This document shows, piece after piece, positions 63,501 through 64,000 of a DNA stretch of 64,000 nucleotides. Origin of the DNA: Membranipora membranacea. Lineage: Eukaryota > Bryozoa > Gymnolaemata > Cheilostomatida > Membraniporidae. The notes beneath the pieces were generated by a model. The model did no database searches. It saw nothing but the letters and a program-made list of their open reading frames with translations, and was not told the DNA's origin. Location of the stretch: the NCBI GenBank assembly GCA_914767715.1, contig OU612072.1:18042001-18106000 (forward strand), in the 5' to 3' direction. Position 1 is the first letter of the stretch; the number at the start of each line of letters is the position of its first letter. The position numbers were made by a program, and so were the translations under genes.

Positions 63501-63896
63501 ACAACCTAGTTTCTCAGCGTTCATTTATTTGAGTGCAGGTTTCATCTGCATGAATCATAGTCTTGTGACAAAGTTTTATAATAGGCGGACGACAAACTTT
63601 TATATTGTGTGATGTTGTTGACAGGTCATGGTGACACAGACAATGTCTAAGCTTAGAATTGAGCTGAAGGCACTGAAGGAGGACGCGGCCACCTACTCCT
63701 CGCTCAGAGATGAGAAGAGTATGTGACTCAACTGGATCAGCCACAGAGACAGCTATCCTTATGTAAGTCACAACAGCCAACACTTACCTTGGTCGCGCTC
63801 CGTGATAGGACTGTGTTGGCTCGCTTTCCTCGTCAGCTGGGGGTAAATCAGCGTAATTACCGCTAACTGACTCTATTTGCCTGTGAGGTAAGGTTC
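54558..63896 (-). CDS. SOCS5: Suppressor of cytokine signalling, SOCS4/5 type (5' end missing)
   Basis: This is an adaptor that binds phosphotyrosine through SH2 and recruits Elongin B/C-Cullin 5 through its SOCS box, dampening receptor and JAK signalling. Minus-strand exons: 63896-63788, 62783-62536, 62019-61975, 60517-60407, 58720-58515, 57021-56883, 55816-55720, 54735-54558. All eight join in phase (376 residues seen); the first enters in phase 1, so earlier exons lie beyond the window. The N-terminal part is low-complexity, with a basic stretch ([18 protein letters not shown]). The extended pre-SH2 helix and SH2 (about 190-305) include [14 protein letters not shown] and [12 protein letters not shown] with the phosphotyrosine-binding R235, then [19 protein letters not shown]. 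The SOCS box (about 311-354) has ARAVVCDN and [16 protein letters not shown]. These match vertebrate SOCS4/SOCS5 far better than other SOCS. It looks like a pre-duplication SOCS4/5 gene. One exon is only 45 nt. Confidence 0.93.
55489..55615. repeat. Possible diverged foldback A copy
   Basis: TTTGCTCCCCTTCCACTGAT followed by CAGCTGATCAGGGG recalls the TTGCTCCC...CCACTGG...CCAGTGG...GGGAGCAA order of family A. A 13-G run (55564-55576) stands where GGGAG is expected. The match is loose. Confidence 0.3.
57394..57475. mobile_element. Tiny MITE-like element with ~20-bp terminal inverted repeats
   Basis: TTAAGGCTGGTTCACATTGT at the left faces ACAATGTGAACCAGGCTTGA at the right, with about 40 bp between. 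Terminal inverted repeats this long on an 82-bp element suggest a deleted DNA transposon. It lies in the SOCS intron upstream of the 57021-56883 exon. Confidence 0.6.
57485..57537. repeat. Hairpin ACCATAAACATATAA
   Basis: AGTTACAACCATAAACATAT and ATATGTTTATGGTTACAAC are inverted across a loop of about 11 bases. The arm core also occurs in the palindrome at 35178-35204. The size is similar to a microRNA precursor, but no flanking evidence supports that. Confidence 0.5.
58329..58400 (+). mobile_element. tRNA-derived SINE head, type 2, degraded
   Basis: AGGAGGTAGCTCAGTTGGTT and AGAGCGCCTGCC match the head of the element at 63257. The B box is decayed (GCGATTTTAACCC). It sits about 115 bp downstream (minus sense) of the SH2 exon donor, in antisense orientation to the gene. 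Confidence 0.6.
58857..59488. repeat. ~630-bp AGTATAGTAC-type microsatellite
   Basis: Five-base units TATAG, CAGTA, TACAT and variants (ATTATAGTAC, CAGTGCATTG) run for more than 600 bp in a SOCS intron. Open frames rich in Y, C, L and T on the minus strand here are artefacts of the repeat. Confidence 0.95.
63257..63445 (+). mobile_element. tRNA-derived SINE, type 2
   Basis: The A box region AGGTAGCTCAGCTGGATAGA with GCGCCTGACC and the B box GGGTTTGAGTCCTG form a near-complete tRNA-like head (about 63265-63338). A non-tRNA body follows (CTACTCCTACCTGTATTCC and onward). It lies in the SOCS intron, antisense to the gene. A degraded second head is at 58329. Confidence 0.7.
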
Positions 63897-64000
63897 CTGT
63901 AAAAGAAGGCAAAATGCTGTTTCAAATCGAAGAGTAATCACCCTGAAATTGTAATTGCCCATTTTCTTCATGCGACGATACTCGCCAAATTCTTAAGTGT

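Overview
This window is nuclear DNA from an animal, most likely an invertebrate. It is AT-rich and gene-sparse, and its genes are cut by long GT-AG introns. I joined exons by hand from splice sites and reading phase. The protein families (MICOS subunit Mic19, IRF-2-binding protein, SOCS4/5, a rhodopsin-like receptor) are metazoan. A short motif, GAGATAACTC/GACAACTC, recurs through the window. I associate it with molluscan genomes, so a mollusc is my guess, but the phylum is not proven.

Layout. About 1.5-3.6 kb (minus): a three-exon Mic19/Mic25 homologue (CHCHD3/6). About 3.6-19.2 kb: no recognisable gene, with foldback elements, homopolymer runs and dispersed repeats. 19.2-38.4 kb (plus): one IRF2BP-family gene of eight coding exons, with the N-terminal zinc finger in exon 1 and the C-terminal RING finger in exons 7 and 8. 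39.4-41.6 kb (plus): a small secreted cysteine-rich protein of three coding exons, with a probable TATA box and a 5' UTR exon. 44.0-49.0 kb (minus): an unrecognised single-pass membrane protein with a very lysine-rich tail, five exons. 51.5-52.4 kb (plus): an intronless seven-transmembrane receptor. 54.6 kb to beyond the right edge (minus): a SOCS4/5 homologue with SH2 domain and SOCS box, eight exons seen, 5' end missing. The genes look unrelated in function and do not form a pathway or cluster.

The most striking object is at 33304-34146, directly after IRF2BP coding exon 5. The real splice donor GTAAGT is the first six bases of a 14-bp unit, GTAAGTCCTCAGCA, repeated 60 times in perfect register. 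Only one base varies (C or G at position 10). It is a minisatellite made of tandem 5' splice-site sequences that starts exactly at the authentic donor. A long imperfect palindrome follows within a few bases.

Other accessory content: at least four foldback (MITE-like) families, some with a second copy or relative in the window; a three-copy ~200-bp dispersed repeat; tRNA-derived SINEs of two types; retroposon 3' ends with microsatellite tails; a 16 x 19-bp minisatellite; and a ~630-bp TATAG-type microsatellite. Functions come from recognised protein motifs. No transcript data or database search was available.
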